64,000 nt of DNA from Breviolum minutum Mf 1.05b.01 (GCA_000507305.1 DF239051.1:186001-250000), one strand, 5' to 3'. Shown: positions 24,366 through 35,751, counted from the first letter of the stretch. Made by a program: numbers and translations. The notes: generated by a model from the sequence alone, not told the origin.

Positions 24366-24987
24366 GTGAGTTTCCCCAAAGAAATTGGCGAAACTGTAGG
24401 AATTTCCTGAAAAAACAAAAGAACATGGTGTGTCTTTAATAAAAGGAAGGGTAACCAACCTCCAAACCTGCCAGAAATCCCCAGGCCCAACTTTTGGGAA
24501 ACTACCTGTTGGGATTTCTCCGAGGAATTGTTTTTTTTGTGGGATTTACATGGGTTTGAAATTCTAATATATGGATACCATATCAATGATGCTGTGTAAA
24601 AAAACGAAGGTATCTTCGGGTATCTCCATAAATGGCTATTGTTTAAGTATATTTAAGGTATCCATTCGACGAACTTTAGGGATCATATCAAAACTTAAAG
24701 TACAAAAGATATTATTTCGAAGAACTCCAACCAAGGAGCATCATCAGGAATCCAGTTCCAGGTAGCTCGTGAGACGACGCAAGAAAATCCTGTCGTGAAA
24801 AAAACATGTTGCTTTCATGGGTGTTTCGGGATTTTTGATCAATATATAATGAATATCGCAATAGATTTCTACAATGCCTCATATTCTTTTTTAATCAATC
24901 ATTCAGACCTTTTAAATGAAAGCAATGGGGGACCCTACAACCAACAACCGTGTAACCCATCCATGACGACCTCTGGATGCTAATGTC

Positions 24988-25083
24988 CGAGGCATTTATG
25001 TCCTCTTGAAACGGCAAGCAGCCTTGATACGCACATTGAAACTTGGCAAAGAAAAACGGAGATTGCTGGAAACCTTCACCCCT
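24988..25083 (+). CDS. host exon, left of introner
   Basis: An open frame with strongly coding composition (YVLLKRQAALIRTLKLGKEK then RRLLETFTP) runs to the left TIR of a family A element. A boundary after CCT leaves the frame in phase 0. The start after TCCGAG is inferred. Confidence 0.5.
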
Positions 25084-25187
25084 GAAGATTAATATGGATT
25101 TAACATGGAAATCATGGAGGTTTGGTTCAGATCATTTTCCTTTCTAAATGGGTGATTTGTAGGTTCCATGTTAATCTTCCAGGGTGT
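25077..25187. mobile_element. introner-like TIR element, family A copy 3
   Basis: The ends CACCCCTGAAGATTAATATGG and CCATGTTAATCTTCCAGGGTG pair as TIRs, with family A interior TTCCTTTCTAAATGGGTGAT. Removing 25084-25182 (GA...AG, 99 nt) joins the two flanking frames in phase 0. No GT donor is available at this junction. Confidence 0.85.
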
Positions 25188-25257
25188 TTGTTTGGAGGGC
25201 AAGAAGGGTGAATGGACAAAACCAGTCTTGAGTTTGACAGATGAAGATACACATAAG
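25183..25257 (+). CDS. host exon, right of introner
   Basis: It opens directly after CTTCCAG and reads GVCLEGKKGEWTKPVLSLTD then EDTHK, ending ATAAG|GCAACT, a GC donor. The frame agrees with the left exon when the introner is removed. No family is recognised. Confidence 0.55.
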
Positions 25258-28147
25258 GCAACTAAGATTAGATAAGCTTTTTTTCTGTACATTCAAATTT
25301 TGATTGGCCCATGGTTGGTTGGTAGTTTTTGTTGTTTTTTTGTCAGCTTGGTGGTCTATCCTGGCAATGACCTGTCCGAGAAGCACTCTCTAATTTGGGC
25401 AGCTTTTGCAGTTGGCGCAACAAAGCCTTGGAGATGAATGAGGGATGAATGATGAGAATATGTGTCACAAAATTTGTTATCCCTCAAAAACTACCAAATT
25501 CCGCCTTACATCACCCATCATTTCGAGCTTGTTCATTCCCATTTTTTGCTTTCACGCACCGTTCGGGAAGTTAGCTTCGAGTCCTCTTTTCCTTGGAAGC
25601 TGAGCTGAAGTTTAATAGCTTAGTACCCCAACAGGAAGGTACCTTCCGAAGAATGAACGGAAGTCTTCACTTTCCAAGCATCATAAAAATTCAGGGAGAC
25701 TATATATGTTAAAACTTCGAGGGACCGAACCGTTTATATTAACCACCATGATCCCTTTGATAAGGCCTTATTTCTGGGGGCAGTACCCTTAGATTCCCAT
25801 GATCATGGGACTGACTTCCACTGGTCCGCGGACCTCAGGAAACAAGAGACGGAGAACGGTGAAATGCTGGTGGCCTCAGTCGTGATGGGTTTTTCGGATG
25901 GTGGTGGGGATAGATCTTCTGCCGGGCAATGATTCAAAACATCAAATACATGGAAAAAAAACACAGGAGGTGCTGAATATGGTTGAACACATTTGAATAT
26001 ATATATATATATTATAATTTCAATGTTTTGTTTTTCTGATTTAAGACGTTTCCAGATGATTTGACATTGTTTGTTTTATTTATCACATCCTAGATCAACT
26101 ATTTTGATGAGTCTTAATGACTCCAAGAACCATGATATATCTCTTTTGTGTGACCCGCATCAACCTTGTGATAGAAAAATACGGCCCGTCAGTGTTCGAC
26201 CCGTTTGGCCTATAAATCCCAAGGCCTTTGGCAGTTCATTTAGCTGACAAGATGCTGAAGGAGGCGCAGATTTTTTTTTGGGGGGAAGCATCGATGGATT
26301 CGGGATAAAAATGCGGTTGGGATATATAAATGAAGTTCATGTGCTAAATCGGAACATTTCTCATGCAGTTGTTCTTGCCACATTGAAGTGTGGGATGTTT
26401 TCTTTTTGGAAGGTACCCAGTACCCTCAAAACTATATAACCAAAACGGACCCCCCGAAAAAATCAAAACCTTTCAACTGCAAACTTGAGCCGAGAATAGG
26501 ATGTTTCTCCCTTGGCCCACCATTTTTTGCGTCATTTTTCACACCGAGGTCAAGATAGAAATTCCCGGTTCCATGCCATGGGAAAATGCGACCATAATAA
26601 AGCGACCAACAAAACGGCCAACAAAAATCCCACCTTGGATGAGCCTTATTCCCTTAGCTCCTTGGATTTTAGTAGGATTTTACATGTAACCCACGGTGCT
26701 ACAACAGCACGTCAAGACGCACATGTAACCCATGGAAAGGGTAACTTTTTCCAGGGGATCTAAGGGTTGCCATGTTAAGAGGTAAGAAATTGAGGAACTG
26801 ACATGTCACCAAAACAAAGGATCTGATGAGTCAGACGGTTGAATGCTGGAAATGGTCATTTTTGAGTTGAATAAAGTCCTCCTTATATCAAGAACATGTT
26901 CACATATGTTCACATGATCTGTGATGGAGACGAAAAAACCACTGAATTTGACATTGAAAAAATTGCCACTTGGACAGATGTTCATTCAAGCCTACAACCT
27001 GGAAAACTAACATATATGTCCCCTAAAAAGGTACCATATACACTAGGAAATACCCCTTTGGTAAACTAACATAGCTATGGAACATCTTCATTTTCAATAG
27101 AGATTTTCCATATTCAAAAGGTTCATTTTCCAGCCAGCCATATTACCAACCATTGGAATTTTCTCCGAGTGGACAGGTGCATGTGCCATCGCATACGCAG
27201 GTGGGAGTCGGATGGGAAGCAGCTTTTTTCTGTTATGATTCAATGGGATTGGTATAGTTTTTTTTGTTAAGTATATATATAATATACCACATTTGGTTGA
27301 TTTTTATTATGAATGTAGAGGTTTAAATATATCATAGATGGATGCTATTGGACTTTGTTCGGCTGATGATTGATGGTTGCTGAATCAATACTTGTACGCC
27401 TATTTCATTTGTGACCTAATCTATATTTATGAGTTGGGTTGTCCCCACTCCCAGTAATAGTAACCACCTGGGCTTCATCACAACCATCACGATTTTTTTG
27501 TGATACCATTCTAGTTTTTCCTCCAAGAACCAATCTTAAAATTGTGATACAATTATTGGTTTCTCTTCAGGGATAGCAATCAACCGCCAATTTTTGGGTG
27601 GAGGACTGATGAAGTTGACCACGTCCATCCACTCAAACTCGATGAAGTTTCTGTGAGGTGATAGCAGCAATCACGAATTGGGGCACTTGCAAAAAAAAAC
27701 GTGTGAATCCTTGGAATTGTTTATATTCATATAGTGGTTGGGTATGGTTTGGTTCCCTATTATGTCAAAAACCCTTCACTTGGAACCACGCACATGGAAT
27801 GGGAATGGAACCTCAAGACTTGGGACAACACATTTGACGGTTTTTCCTTCCTTTTTTTTTGTCCACCTCCAGAAAGGATTTTTTGGGCCTTAGGGGACTA
27901 TCGTGGCAAGATATGCGTTAATAAAACGTGTTGTCTGAATTTTAGGTACCAGTTCGGTGGACTTAAATTGCCATACTGGACATGTGAAAGCTTTGAGACA
28001 ATTGAGAGCCAATTGGTCTTTTCGAAGAGGAAATGCATCTAGAACTGGTGGATATTCCAGGTATGTTGATTCACGGGAGTGTAACTCGTTGATTCAAGTG
28101 TTTTAATTGTGCTTTTTGACTCTGGAAACGCGTGCACTTGGATTCAG
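25258..28147. other. non-coding stretch with degenerate repeats
   Basis: It contains a degenerate family C element near 27048-27150 (TTTGGTAAACTAACATAGC), (TA)n near 26000 and 27270, and homopolymers. ORFs near 26501-26763 and 27734-28042 have no convincing splice context. Confidence 0.35.
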
Positions 28148-28202
28148 GCTGTTCGCAAGTCCGTCTTGGACACAGTGACTTGGAGTGAGATGTTTATCAC
28201 CA
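28148..28202 (+). CDS. host exon, left of introner
   Basis: TTGGATTCAG is followed by AVRKSVLDTVTWSEMFIT, ending one base into a codon at A|GTGGTT. Adding GG from the next exon gives an arginine codon and keeps the frame. It is 55 nt long. No family is recognised. Confidence 0.55.
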
Positions 28203-28212
28203 GTGGTTGATA

Positions 28213-28322
28213 TACACCCCTGAAAACTAAGATGGAACACAATAATGAAGGTTTGGTTCAGATGATTTTCCTTTTCTGAATGGGTGATTTGTAGGTTTCA
28301 GCCATTAATCTTCCAGGGTGTA
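28213..28322. mobile_element. introner-like TIR element, family A copy 4
   Basis: The left end TACACCCCTGAAAACTAAG and the right end TTAATCTTCCAGGGTGTA pair, with the shared interior TGAATGGGTGATTTGTAGG. The intron 28203-28316 (GT...AG, 114 nt) consists of this element plus about 10 nt. Confidence 0.85.
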
Positions 28323-28412
28323 GTGCAGAAACCATGACGACCTGGCCAGGATTTTCACTGAATCCAAGTTGGTCGGCCCGATTTTCTCGATCCACAGTGA
28401 TTCGGGGAATAG
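28317..28412 (+). CDS. host exon, right of introner
   Basis: After CTTCCAG the frame in phase with 28148-28202 reads CSAETMTTWPGFSLNPSWSA then RFSRSTVIRG and remains open to 28461. The true donor is uncertain because a T-rich tract follows. Confidence 0.5.
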
Positions 28413-29970
28413 GATATGTTGGTTGTGTTTTTTTTCTTGGGGTGTTTGCCAGAAACACCTAGAAGTAGCTCGTTTTTGTTTTCACCACTACTCTTACAAA
28501 TCTTACAAAATTGGGCAAACAGATGCTTGGATGTGATTTTTTTTAGGTGGCAAAGGTGCTTTTATGACAGATATGATGAGGTTGACCTTTTATTATGTTT
28601 CTATAGGTTTTGTTGACTACACATGAACGTGATAACCACACATGTGGAAATCGTATACGTGGTTGAGAGGAATGGTTTCTGACATCCTTCGCAATGGGGG
28701 GTTGAGATGTTTTCCACCTAAGATTGCAATTTTAGTTAGCACCCCCATTGCCTACCACAAGTACCCTGAAGTTTCTGATAGGTTGATGTGAGCAAGTCGT
28801 AAACGATTCCTTTGAAACTCCAAAAAAATCCTTTGAAACTCAATGGCTGAAACAAACACAATGAAGCCCTGGATGGCGCATGTGTTTTTGTTGCATGAGT
28901 GTGTCCCAACTAATGACTAATGGTTAATTGTTGGTTTGGGATTCTAAGAGTGCCCCCCCTCAAGTAACAGTCCCTTTTTCATAGGGAGGATTCCCAAAAA
29001 AAATCCAAACCACCCAAACCACCCAAACCCACACTGAAAAAACATTAGCTGATAATTTGGAATCCCTACCCCCTTAGCCTATGTAAGTTACATTTGTTTC
29101 GGGGTCATTTGTTTCGGGGGGTCGGTCCACTAGCCTTTGCAAAATCCCAACGTTTTGCATCCGAGATTCTATTGCTGGAAGATGAATGGCGAAGCTTTGG
29201 CTTGGTTAAGAATGGCTGTTCGGGTTTGGCGAACAGCATCCAAAAGATCCCAAACAAACCAGATGAGGGAAGGGTCAAATGCACGCATCAAAAAAATGGT
29301 CGGGATTTTAATGGATTTTTACTCATTTGGGATGTTGATGTCCTAAAGATCCAAAGAAAAAACCGACGTTTTGATTGCCAGATGGGTCATGGTAGTTCTC
29401 TTTTGTGAATTTTGTGATGAGCAGTTCAACACAAACAATTAAAGCATCACCCAAACGAACATATATTCCACGCGCTTTTCGTCGATGAAGTCTAAGGTAT
29501 GTGAAGATCCTGAAAAATACCCAAATGAGCAGAGAACTGCAGGGATGAGCTTATAGATAGAATGGTCACATTATTCTGTGTGACAATCACATTTCCATCA
29601 AGAACTCCTCTATTTTACCATTTTGGAACCGCGTTCCCAAAACTCACAGCTGTTAAAGACATCATGCCACATTTGCGCTCACATGAAATGATGTCATATC
29701 AGTGTTTCTTTTCATTTTGTTGCACTATCACTCATAACATTCTATTGTACCTACATGTCAGCTTCATATTTGTAAACAAAACATGTATATTTATATTTAT
29801 GCACTTATGTATGTATATATATATAATATATTTATATATGAATATAATATATATATATATATCTATGAATTTAATATATATATATACATATCCGGACTAT
29901 ACCCCCATCCAAGCCATCATTTGACAGTGAATTGTCTTCATCACTTTTTTTTTAACCGGGTATCATACAG
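28413..29970. other. mostly non-coding
   Basis: A coding-like piece near 29149-29270 (ASEILLLEDEWRSFGLVKNG) has two open frames and no clear borders. A long TA-rich tract spans 29810-29890. Confidence 0.35.
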
Positions 29971-30083
29971 TTTCAACCACAAACAACTCGTTCACCAAGA
30001 TGACGAGATGAATATGTTGGGCCCTCACTTGGGCGATGGTATCTCCTCAGCCATCGAGGAGAACGGCGTGGAATGGAGAGAAG
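29971..30083 (+). CDS. host exon
   Basis: A T-rich tract then GTATCATACAG precedes an open frame FNHKQLVHQDDEMNMLGPHL and onward to EENGVEWRE. It ends GAGAAG|GATGAC, a possible GA donor; the alternative end is the TGA at 30087. No family is recognised. Confidence 0.5.
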
Positions 30084-30293
30084 GATGACGTGTGCTTTAG
30101 ATTAGTGGTGGTGTTCCAGTATCATATGTTTATATATCATATCTAGATATGTGCTGCAAAATGGTTTCCGGACTTTTTGGGATTTGGGTGACATTTTTTT
30201 GTGAATCTTCGGGTTACAAATTGTTGATTGAAATCCTCCCCTTGTTGAAAGATTTCTTGATGTGACTGGCTGATTCAACCCATCATAATCCAG

Positions 30294-30347
30294 TTCGACT
30301 TATATATTTCAATTGGGTTCAAACAAGGTGCCACCAACTACACTCTG
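30294..30347 (+). CDS. host exon, left of introner
   Basis: ATCATAATCCAG is followed by exactly 18 codons (FDLYISIGFKQGATNYTL), ending CTG|GTAAAC. Both boundaries are canonical. The exon ends inside the left TIR of the family C element. Confidence 0.6.
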
Positions 30348-30450
30348 GTAAACTAATAAGGAAAAATTGATCCGGGTTGAAGATGTGTTTCCTATGGGAA
30401 AAATGGGTGATATTCCTGCAACCAGCTATTCGTTAGCTTACCAGAGGGTA
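30339..30450. mobile_element. introner-like TIR element, family C copy 1
   Basis: The left TIR TACACTCTGGTAAACTAAT and right TIR TTAGCTTACCAGAGGGTA are inverted repeats. The same repeat reads CTG|GTAAAC as donor on the left and CTTACCAG| as acceptor on the right. The implied intron is 30348-30444, 97 nt, GT-AG, phase 0. Confidence 0.9.
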
Positions 30451-30610
30451 ACCTCGGCAACTGCCATAAGCTACCCATGTGAATCCCCAGGAGGAACGCG
30501 ACCCACGGAATTTACTGGCTTCCTTCAAGGTGGTTCGGAAGGCCAGGGACCGACCAAAATCCACCGGGAAACTGGGTCAAAACAGGGGGGGCGTTTTCAA
30601 GCGTCTTCAG
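30445..30610 (+). CDS. host exon, right of introner
   Basis: It opens at CTTACCAG and is in phase with 30294-30347. It reads RVTSATAISYPCESPGGTRP and onward (GFLQGGSEGQGPTKIHRETG), ending TTCAG|GTCTCA. It is 166 nt. Glycine- and threonine-rich, no family recognised. Confidence 0.6.
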
Positions 30611-30655
30611 GTCTCAATAGATGCAGAAATGAAAATTAGATAGGTCATAATGACT

Positions 30656-31443
30656 ATAATGTTAACTTCACATTAGTAAACCCCCCCCCCCCCACACATT
30701 TTTTGTTTTTTGGTCAAAAAGGGGGGGGGGGCCAATCATGTCTAATAGTAACCCTTTGTGAGGCGCTGGACAGGCAAAGTAAAAGAACAAGCAAAAGTAT
30801 AAGTAAGATAATTAAAGATATTAAAGAGAAATTAATTAAAAGAAAAAGGAAAAGTAACAGGAACATGAAAAGGAAAGGTAAAAGGAAAAGGAAAAAGAAG
30901 TAATTAATTACTCACTGGATTCCCCGGGGGCAGACAAAATTATAATTGCGTACCCCTTTATTATTGCGATCTGGGCCCTTCGTGGGGGGTACCCTTTGCG
31001 AGCTTGTTCAAGGGCTTGAATTTATAAACCGCGTAGTAAAGGACTGATCTGTTTTCGCATAGGCAACTTTTGGAAAATCTGAAGGTTTTGCGTATCTGAG
31101 AACCTTTTGGTCAAACTCTGTACCTTTTCGATCCTTTTCGTATCTTCTCATCAGTTTCCTGATCTTGTCTTCTCTCTTTATTGCCATGGCGCTTTCTGCT
31201 GAGTGTGTCCTGCATGTCTTGCATTTTCTTCCTTGAAATAATATCAATTCTTCATTGAAATTTGTAGTTCTGGATCTATATTTTTGGAGATTTTTGAGGG
31301 AACAATTTTTCAATTGTGTACCCCTTTACTATTCTGTACCCCCCCAGTAGTCTACAATACTTCACGGAATTGAAAAACAGAGGGGGTCCAGGAAAATAAT
31401 ATGTTAATTGCATACCATATTATTAAGGTGAGGTTAACATTAT
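30656..31443. mobile_element. 788 bp TIR element with internal ORF
   Basis: The left end ATAATGTTAACTTCACATTA and the reverse complement of the right end ATAATGTTAACCTCACCTTA pair over 24 bp with three mismatches. Inside are a C13 run and a G11 run about 30 bp apart (30681-30731), several copies of GTACCCCTTTA-like sequence, an A-rich lysine-type stretch and a minus-strand ORF. No TSD is obvious. Confidence 0.55.
31008..31313 (-). CDS. small basic protein inside TIR element
   Basis: A 101-codon ORF is basic and lysine/arginine-rich, with CKTCRTHSAESAMAIKREDK near the centre and LMRRYEKDRKG after it. The CxxC could belong to a broken zinc motif. I do not recognise a transposase catalytic triad. 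It may be a fragment of a transposon-encoded protein. Confidence 0.35.
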   Translation of the reverse strand: MKNCSLKNLQKYRSRTTNFNEELILFQGRKCKTCRTHSAESAMAIKREDKIRKLMRRYEKDRKGTEFDQKVLRYAKPSDFPKVAYAKTDQSFTTRFINSSP

Positions 31444-32349
31444 GCATGTTCATAATTAGCTCTAGAAATTTTGAAACAAAAAAAAACATGATGCTGTGGC
31501 TGTGGAACAGGCACTTGCTTGAAAGAATGGAGCCACATCCTCATACTTCCACCAATTTGGTCATGTTATAATCATCATCCTTTTACATACACCGTGGAAC
31601 ATTAACATGCCCTAGACATCCAAACTACCTCACGTTTGGTGTACAAATTGATACCATCTTAGGAGGCATTTGGATGTCTACTTGTAGGGTTGGATACCCC
31701 AAAGGTTGGTTTGGAAAAGTTATCTCCTTCCAAAGGTGGCTATGATAGGATATATCATATCTATTCCCTAGTCTTCCAGCCATACCTCCTGAGTTTTTTT
31801 GGTTTTAAAGCTATGTTTTTTGGGAAAAAAGTCATACTTCATCGGATTTGGTGAAGCCTGGGGATTGTGAAATTTCACACCAATGATCTTCGTGAAAACC
31901 CCAAACAAAAGCGTCCCCCCTCAACGTTCAACCAACAGCTGCGCCGATGCAAGATCGATCCTTGGTGAATTTACACGGCAACCGAGGTATAGTCACATGG
32001 ATTATTGTCAAAATGTTTGGTGAAGTCAGTTGCAGTTCCAAAAGGATTCAAATGACCAAAGAACTTCGATTTTTTTTATAATCACTTATGTAGATATGTT
32101 TTTCAGAAAACGACAACAACAACAACAACAACAACAACAAATCCATCTATTGTCTCCAGTTTGCCAAGCAATTCTTGTTGTTCTCATCTCTTTTTCCATA
32201 CCTTACCTTTCGGCACCATGACTCTGCCAGGTTCTGGCTGATTTCCCTTCAGCCTGTGTTTCCCGAGAGGCGAAGGGAGTCTAGAGTCTAACAACTCCCA
32301 TATTGGGTTCCCTGTAGGGTTAAGGGGATAAACGTATCAGGCCATATAT

Positions 32350-32456
32350 AGGTGTTTCCAAACAATAGGGGGAAACACCCCAAAATGGATGGTTTATAAT
32401 GGAAAACCCTATTATTACTGGATGATTTGGCGGTATCCCTATTTTTGGAAACACCC
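32350..32456. mobile_element. TIR element, GGTGTTTCC family copy 1
   Basis: The ends GGTGTTTCCAAACAATAGGG and CCCTATTTTTGGAAACACC pair as TIRs. The interior shares AAAATGGATGGTTTATAA with the copy at 57021-57130, which is in the opposite orientation. Confidence 0.75.
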
Positions 32457-32472
32457 ATATAGGATCGGGATT

Positions 32473-32585
32473 TACGCCCCGGAAGATTACGGCCGGAACA
32501 CAATTCCCTCATGAGGTGTGGTTCAGATTGTTTTCTTTCGAAATGGGTGATTTGTAGGTTCCAGCCGTTAATCTTCCAGGGTGTA
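32473..32585. mobile_element. introner-like TIR element, family A copy 5
   Basis: The left end GCCCCGGAAGATTACGGC and right end GCCGTTAATCTTCCAGGGTG pair, with family A interior AAATGGGTGATTTGTAGG. It lies only 16 bp after another TIR element. The frame after CTTCCAG|G (INIPYEGWDDHPQGACVMKQ) is open. Confidence 0.8.
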
Positions 32586-33406
32586 TATACTTAGTATAAA
32601 TATTCCCTATGAAGGGTGGGATGACCATCCCCAAGGAGCATGTGTTATGAAGCAAAAAAGATCCAATAAAATTTTGATCCTATAAAATCCCTCAGTTCAT
32701 GGCTAATTCTGAGGAACTCATGTTTTTGCATTGGGAAAGAAACCTTTGAAAAAAAAGTGTGAACAAACGCATTATTTCTAGGAATGGCTACTGTAAATTC
32801 TACCTTAACCTGAAGTGTGCAATCCTTTTTGGCTGCAAGTTTTTTGCACAAAAAAATAGTTCAATTTCCAACCCGAAGGAACCATGGCATTATGGAGAGA
32901 GGCACAAACACACCCCACTTGAAAACCCAGCGGATGCTCCGTTGAAGGCATTGACTTCATTGTTCGAAACGCTCTCGTCCTATTTTCCAATTACGTGACT
33001 GGTCATTCAGACTGGTGGAAAACATACGTTTTCCTGGAATTGCTGGGGAGTAGCAGTAGCATTTCTATGTTTTTTGTTGTTTCCATGGTTTGTTTTTGTT
33101 CATCAGAAATGGATTCAGAAATGGCCAGCATGTTGAGATATTTTTGGACATGATGCACATGCATGGGAAAAAATCAAGGCAGGTGAGCAAGGTGGTGTGT
33201 TTTTTTGGAATCTTTAAAACAAGATGTTTGTCATATGATGCTCAGCAGCTGATTGATGATATATTCTTACTCTGTGTGTTCCTATAGCATGTCCTGGCCA
33301 TTATATGGTCCTTATAGTGGTTTTTTGTTCGTTTTTCCGGTACTCTTGGCATACTTGGCAGCTCTCATTGTCAGCAAAAAGTTGATGCTGGATGCTAAGG
33401 TTTCAG

Positions 33407-33505
33407 CCCCCCAAGGGCGACAAAATTGGCATCACTGGAGATGACTTACGTGAAGCTTTGTCACAGGCACTGATGGCTGACGTTGTCACCTACAAAGAGC
33501 GATGA
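33407..33505 (+). CDS. possible terminal host exon
   Basis: TAAGGTTTCAG is followed by 32 codons (PPKGDKIGITGDDLREALSQ then ALMADVVTYKER) and a TGA. The composition is strongly coding. It may be the last exon of a plus-strand gene. No family is recognised. Confidence 0.55.
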   Translation, partial: PPKGDKIGITGDDLREALSQALMADVVTYKER

Positions 33506-33511
33506 AAGGAG

Positions 33512-33515
<4 letters not shown>

Positions 33516-33556
<41 letters not shown>
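33516..33556. repeat. (GAT)n microsatellite
   Basis: Fourteen or so GAT units lie just downstream of a likely terminal exon. It gives an artefactual serine-run ORF on the minus strand. Confidence 0.9.
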
Positions 33557-33557
<1 letters not shown>

Positions 33558-34354
33558 GTGATGATTTTTCAGTTCTTTCTCGGTTCATGACATGATCCAG
33601 GACCCATAGAGATCCACAGGGATCCATATATCCCCAATAATCATTACGCAACAGACACTGTTCCTTTCGATCGTTTGTGCAGCAATACGTCATATAATAT
33701 GGTCACATGATATTCGAAAAATCACTCAAAAAATCTACTCGACAGCATGAGATTTGGCATGTTTTATATGTTGGTGCTAGGAATTTTCCACATCAAACTC
33801 GCATTTCACCGTGCCAAGTCCCACATCCCCCACCTTTTCCGCCAAAAGTCCGAAGGCCTTTTGTTCCTCCAAACGCCTCACGGATTTGGCGCCTTGGCAC
33901 CCAGGGAACTGAGGGAAATCAACAATGGGGCTAGCCATTTAAACCCTGGGTTTTCCATCCCTGAAAAAAACGACGTATGCTTTTCCAAGCATCAAATTTC
34001 AGGGCCAACTTTGAAAGTTTGGGGGTAATTATCAAGATGCATAAGATGCATTCCTCGACGTCCTCCTTGCAATCTTACCTATCCTATTCTGGCAGGTCAT
34101 ACCCTTTCTCTTGGATGCAAGTGTCGTGGCTACATTTAGATTGATTTGTGGGTTTCTGCTTGACACGACCTTGAGATGCACTATGATGATCTATGATGTA
34201 CTCCTTGTGAGATGAAGACTGTTGTATCTATTGTCAAAGGCAAGCTTATTTCAGATTCCCCGGGATGATGAATTGAATCCGGTGAAAGAGTTCAAAGCCC
34301 TTTCATTCTGTCTCTGTCGGGAAGGATCATGTTGAGTCACAATGTGTTTTTCAG

Positions 34355-34490
34355 ACGGTTGCATTTACGCCTTTGTGAAGCATCGTCGTCTTGCTTCACG
34401 AGGCAAAGATATTGAAGCAGATGTGGATGCGACGGTCGCGCAGGCCATGAACACACTGGTTTTCTGCCTAGAGTGCCTTCGGCCAGAGAA
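34355..34490 (+). CDS. host exon
   Basis: ATGTGTTTTTCAG precedes an open frame GCIYAFVKHRRLASRGKDIE then ADVDATVAQAMNTLVFCLEC and LRPE. The composition is coding-like and GC-richer than the flanks. The donor is uncertain. No family is recognised. Confidence 0.5.
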
Positions 34491-34847
34491 TGAACAAAAA
34501 TTGTCAAAAAATCGAGCTGAAGGGAATCACAAGTTCCATCAGTTTTCTATGTTTTTTTTCTCAGAGGGTGTGGCATGTGAGGGCTGACCACATAATGATA
34601 GAAAGTCAGTTTCCATTTCTGAGTGGTGTAGATGGAGTTTTTTTTTTACAACATATATCATATTCATATGAACTGATGAGGATCATCAATATGAGGAACA
34701 TTTATCGAACACTTTGATACTTGTATTGTTATGTTTTGTGCGCTTTATTTGAATCTATTTGATCTTTTATGACCTCTTCTCTTCAATCATCACTTCAACT
34801 ATATTCAACTATTGTGTGATTCTTAACCTCCATCAAAACGCCGCAAG

Positions 34848-34919
34848 AATCCAAGGCGTTTTGGAGAAGAAGCTGCACAGAAGCATTTGAAAGACATTTT
34901 GGTGACGGCTCGAGACCAG
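34848..34919 (+). CDS. host exon upstream of the retrotransposon
   Basis: After CGCCGCAAG the frame reads 24 codons (NPRRFGEEAAQKHLKDILVT then ARDQ), ending GACCAG|GTGTGT. The frame is open further on both sides. It is the last credible host exon before the retrotransposon. No family is recognised. Confidence 0.45.
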
Positions 34920-35079
34920 GTGTGTCGAACCAAGACCACTTGTGCCAGGGATTTTTGTCGATGTGCCCCTTGGCGACCCTTGAAATCCGTGGATTTTGTG
35001 GATTTTTGTTGTTGAGATGACGTTGGTCCGATGTTTGGGCAAGAAAAGTGTGTATATCAGAAGATTTGGTATGCTATAC

Positions 35080-35292
35080 GTGGGAGTGTTGTGGTTGGTT
35101 GGGGTGTTGGTTGGTTGTGGTGTTGGTTGTTGGTTACTGTTGGTTGTTGGTTGTTGTTGGTTCTTGTTGTTGGTTGTTGTTGTTGTTGTTGTTGTTCTTC
35201 TTCTTCTTCTTCTTCTTCTTCGTTTTCTTCTTCGTTTTCTTCTTCTTCTTCTTCTTATTCTTCTTCTTCTTGTTGTTGTTGTTGTTGTTGGC
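35080..35292. repeat. compound TTG / TTC microsatellite
   Basis: Long impure GTTGGTTG, then GTT, then TTC, then TTG runs span about 210 bp. All the long V/L/S/F or T/R ORFs across it are low-complexity artefacts. Confidence 0.95.
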
Positions 35293-35734
35293 ATTCAGAA
35301 TATGTTCCAATTGCGTGTAGTAAACTGAAGGTGGTTGCTGAAACTGAAGGTGGTTGCTGTCACATCGTTTTTTATTCTGATCTTATGATATCTTATATGC
35401 TTACATCTCCACCAACTGAAAACGGTGATGTAAACTTCAATCAGTCAAATATCCAATGTGAAATTGCAATGCTCCTGAGCAAATGCATCATTCTCCATGT
35501 TTTTATTTGGATGTTCATGGAGCAGCCTGATGGGTCTACACTTCATTTTTTAGAAAATTTGCACATGTGTGACACCTATGAGAATTTCAATTAATGTGGA
35601 TGTTTGAATTTGTCATCGAGCTGTGTCTCCTTGTAAGTTGCCCCCCAATAAGGATTGCAAGCTAAAAACTGTGTCTCCTCCAATTGCAAAAAAGAAAACT
35701 GACGATCAAATCACCTTACAATCATCATGTGGGC

Positions 35735-35750
35735 AATGATTTTTTCGAAT
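35735..35750 (+). repeat. target-site duplication, left copy
   Basis: AATGATTTTTTCGAAT is repeated without mismatch at 46413-46428, immediately outside the retrotransposon. Flanking bases differ on both sides, so the repeat is exactly 16 bp. Confidence 0.9.
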
Positions 35751-35751
35751 A

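Noticed and set aside
26501-26763. Overlapping 62 and 83 codon ORFs
   Set aside because: No acceptor or donor pairing, and the peptides contain no recognisable domain.
35031-35594. Long ORFs of 100-187 codons on both strands over the TTG/TTC tract
   Set aside because: They are low-complexity translations of a microsatellite with no domain or splice support.
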